From an uncultured Veillonella sp. (GTDB lineage Bacteria > Bacillota > Negativicutes > Veillonellales > Veillonellaceae), in NCBI GenBank assembly GCA_900552445.1, contig URZS01000073.1, forward strand, positions 1 through 6,129: a stretch of 6,129 bases of DNA. Direction: 5' to 3'. The stretch's first letter is position 1; each line of letters starts with the position of its first letter. Below are positions 5,949-6,129 of this stretch, in pieces. The position numbers were made by a program, and so were the translations under genes. The notes beneath the pieces are model-generated. The model was not told the DNA's origin. It made no database searches and was given only the letters and a program-made list of their open reading frames with translations.

Positions 5949-5979
5949 AGTGGATATCTACAATGTGTAGATATCCACT
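5949..5979 (-). terminator. Perfect 14-bp hairpin, likely terminator of the convergent gene
   Basis: AGTGGATATCTACA (5949-5962) and TGTAGATATCCACT (5966-5979) are exact reverse complements around an ATG loop. The hairpin lies 26 nt beyond the stop codon of the minus-strand gene, and read on that strand the stem runs into a short TTTT. No T-run follows it on the plus strand. It fits a terminator for the convergent gene, backed up by the GC-rich hairpin just beyond. Confidence 0.65.
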
Positions 5980-6005
5980 CAATAGATAATATGTAGTTTA
6001 TATGA

Positions 6006-6129
6006 TTATTCAATTTCTGCTTTTAAATCGATAATGTTTTTACATGCTATGCAGCCAGGGCAGTCACAGAATTCAGCGCCTTCAGCTTTGATGTCTTTAG
6101 CGTGTTGTAATAGGTTACCTGCGCCATCT
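6006..6129 (-). CDS. C-terminal end of a cysteine-rich protein (5' end outside window)
   Basis: On the minus strand one frame is open from the window edge to a TAA at 6008-6006, giving the last 40 residues of a protein. The piece reads GAGNLLQHAKDIKAEGAEF, then CDCPGCIACK, then NIIDLKAEIE. Four cysteines are arranged C-x-C-x2-C-x2-C, which could hold an iron-sulfur cluster or zinc, and the flanking segments look helical. I do not recognise the family, and the cluster idea is inference. Supporting it as real: the codons read naturally, the gene is convergent with the importer operon, and a hairpin with a T-run on its own strand lies 26 nt after the stop. The frame is too short in this window to stand out by length. 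Confidence 0.6.
   Translation of the reverse strand, partial: DGAGNLLQHAKDIKAEGAEFCDCPGCIACKNIIDLKAEIE

Noticed and set aside
5905..5979. Insertion sequence end or attachment site
   Set aside because: The inverted repeats are short hairpins right after stop codons with T-runs, no transposase or integrase is nearby, and no flanking target duplication is visible.
1..6129. CRISPR array, tRNA, rRNA or defence system
   Set aside because: No regularly spaced direct repeats, no cloverleaf with conserved T-loop, no rRNA sequence and no nuclease, toxin or methylase motifs were seen on either strand.

Overview
The window reads as a low-to-moderate GC Bacillota chromosome. Ribosome-binding sites are strong AGGAG types, TTG starts occur, and the genes are AT-leaning and tightly packed. 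The style of the small secreted DUF4367-like proteins and of the transporter suggests a Negativicutes member such as Veillonella, but this is an impression and no marker gene here proves it.

Left part (1-935): the 3' end of one small protein gene is followed by a complete paralogue. Both appear to be exported DUF4367-like proteins of unknown function, arranged as a tandem duplication. Directly after the second gene comes a compact stretch (about 828-903) that folds on paper into a three-way junction, then a rho-independent terminator (910-935).

Middle part (955-5939): a five-gene operon encodes a complete ABC importer of the nickel/peptide superfamily. The order is permease B, permease C, lipoprotein substrate-binding protein, ATPase D, ATPase E. 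Genes overlap or sit 1 nt apart, except for a 66-nt gap with a small hairpin before the binding-protein gene. Both ATPases are about 250 residues long, without the C-terminal extension of dipeptide/oligopeptide ATPases, which favours a nickel- or metallophore-type importer (Nik/Cnt-like). The promoter region carries two good Fur-like boxes. One overlaps a perfect extended -10 (TGTTATAAT), so repression by a Fur-family regulator when metal is sufficient is the natural model. The working picture is a metal-starvation-induced importer: the lipoprotein captures a metal or metal chelate outside the membrane, the B/C pair forms the channel, and the D/E pair drives it. The exact substrate cannot be read from the sequence.

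Right edge (5905-6129): the operon ends at a strong terminator. Next to it lies a second perfect 14-bp hairpin that fits as the terminator of a convergent minus-strand gene. Only the last 40 codons of that gene are inside the window. They end in a cysteine-rich C-x-C-x2-C-x2-C motif of unknown role.

I found no mobile element, CRISPR array, tRNA or rRNA. The most unusual items are the Fur-box control of a Nik-type importer and the unexplained structured RNA candidate at 828-903.
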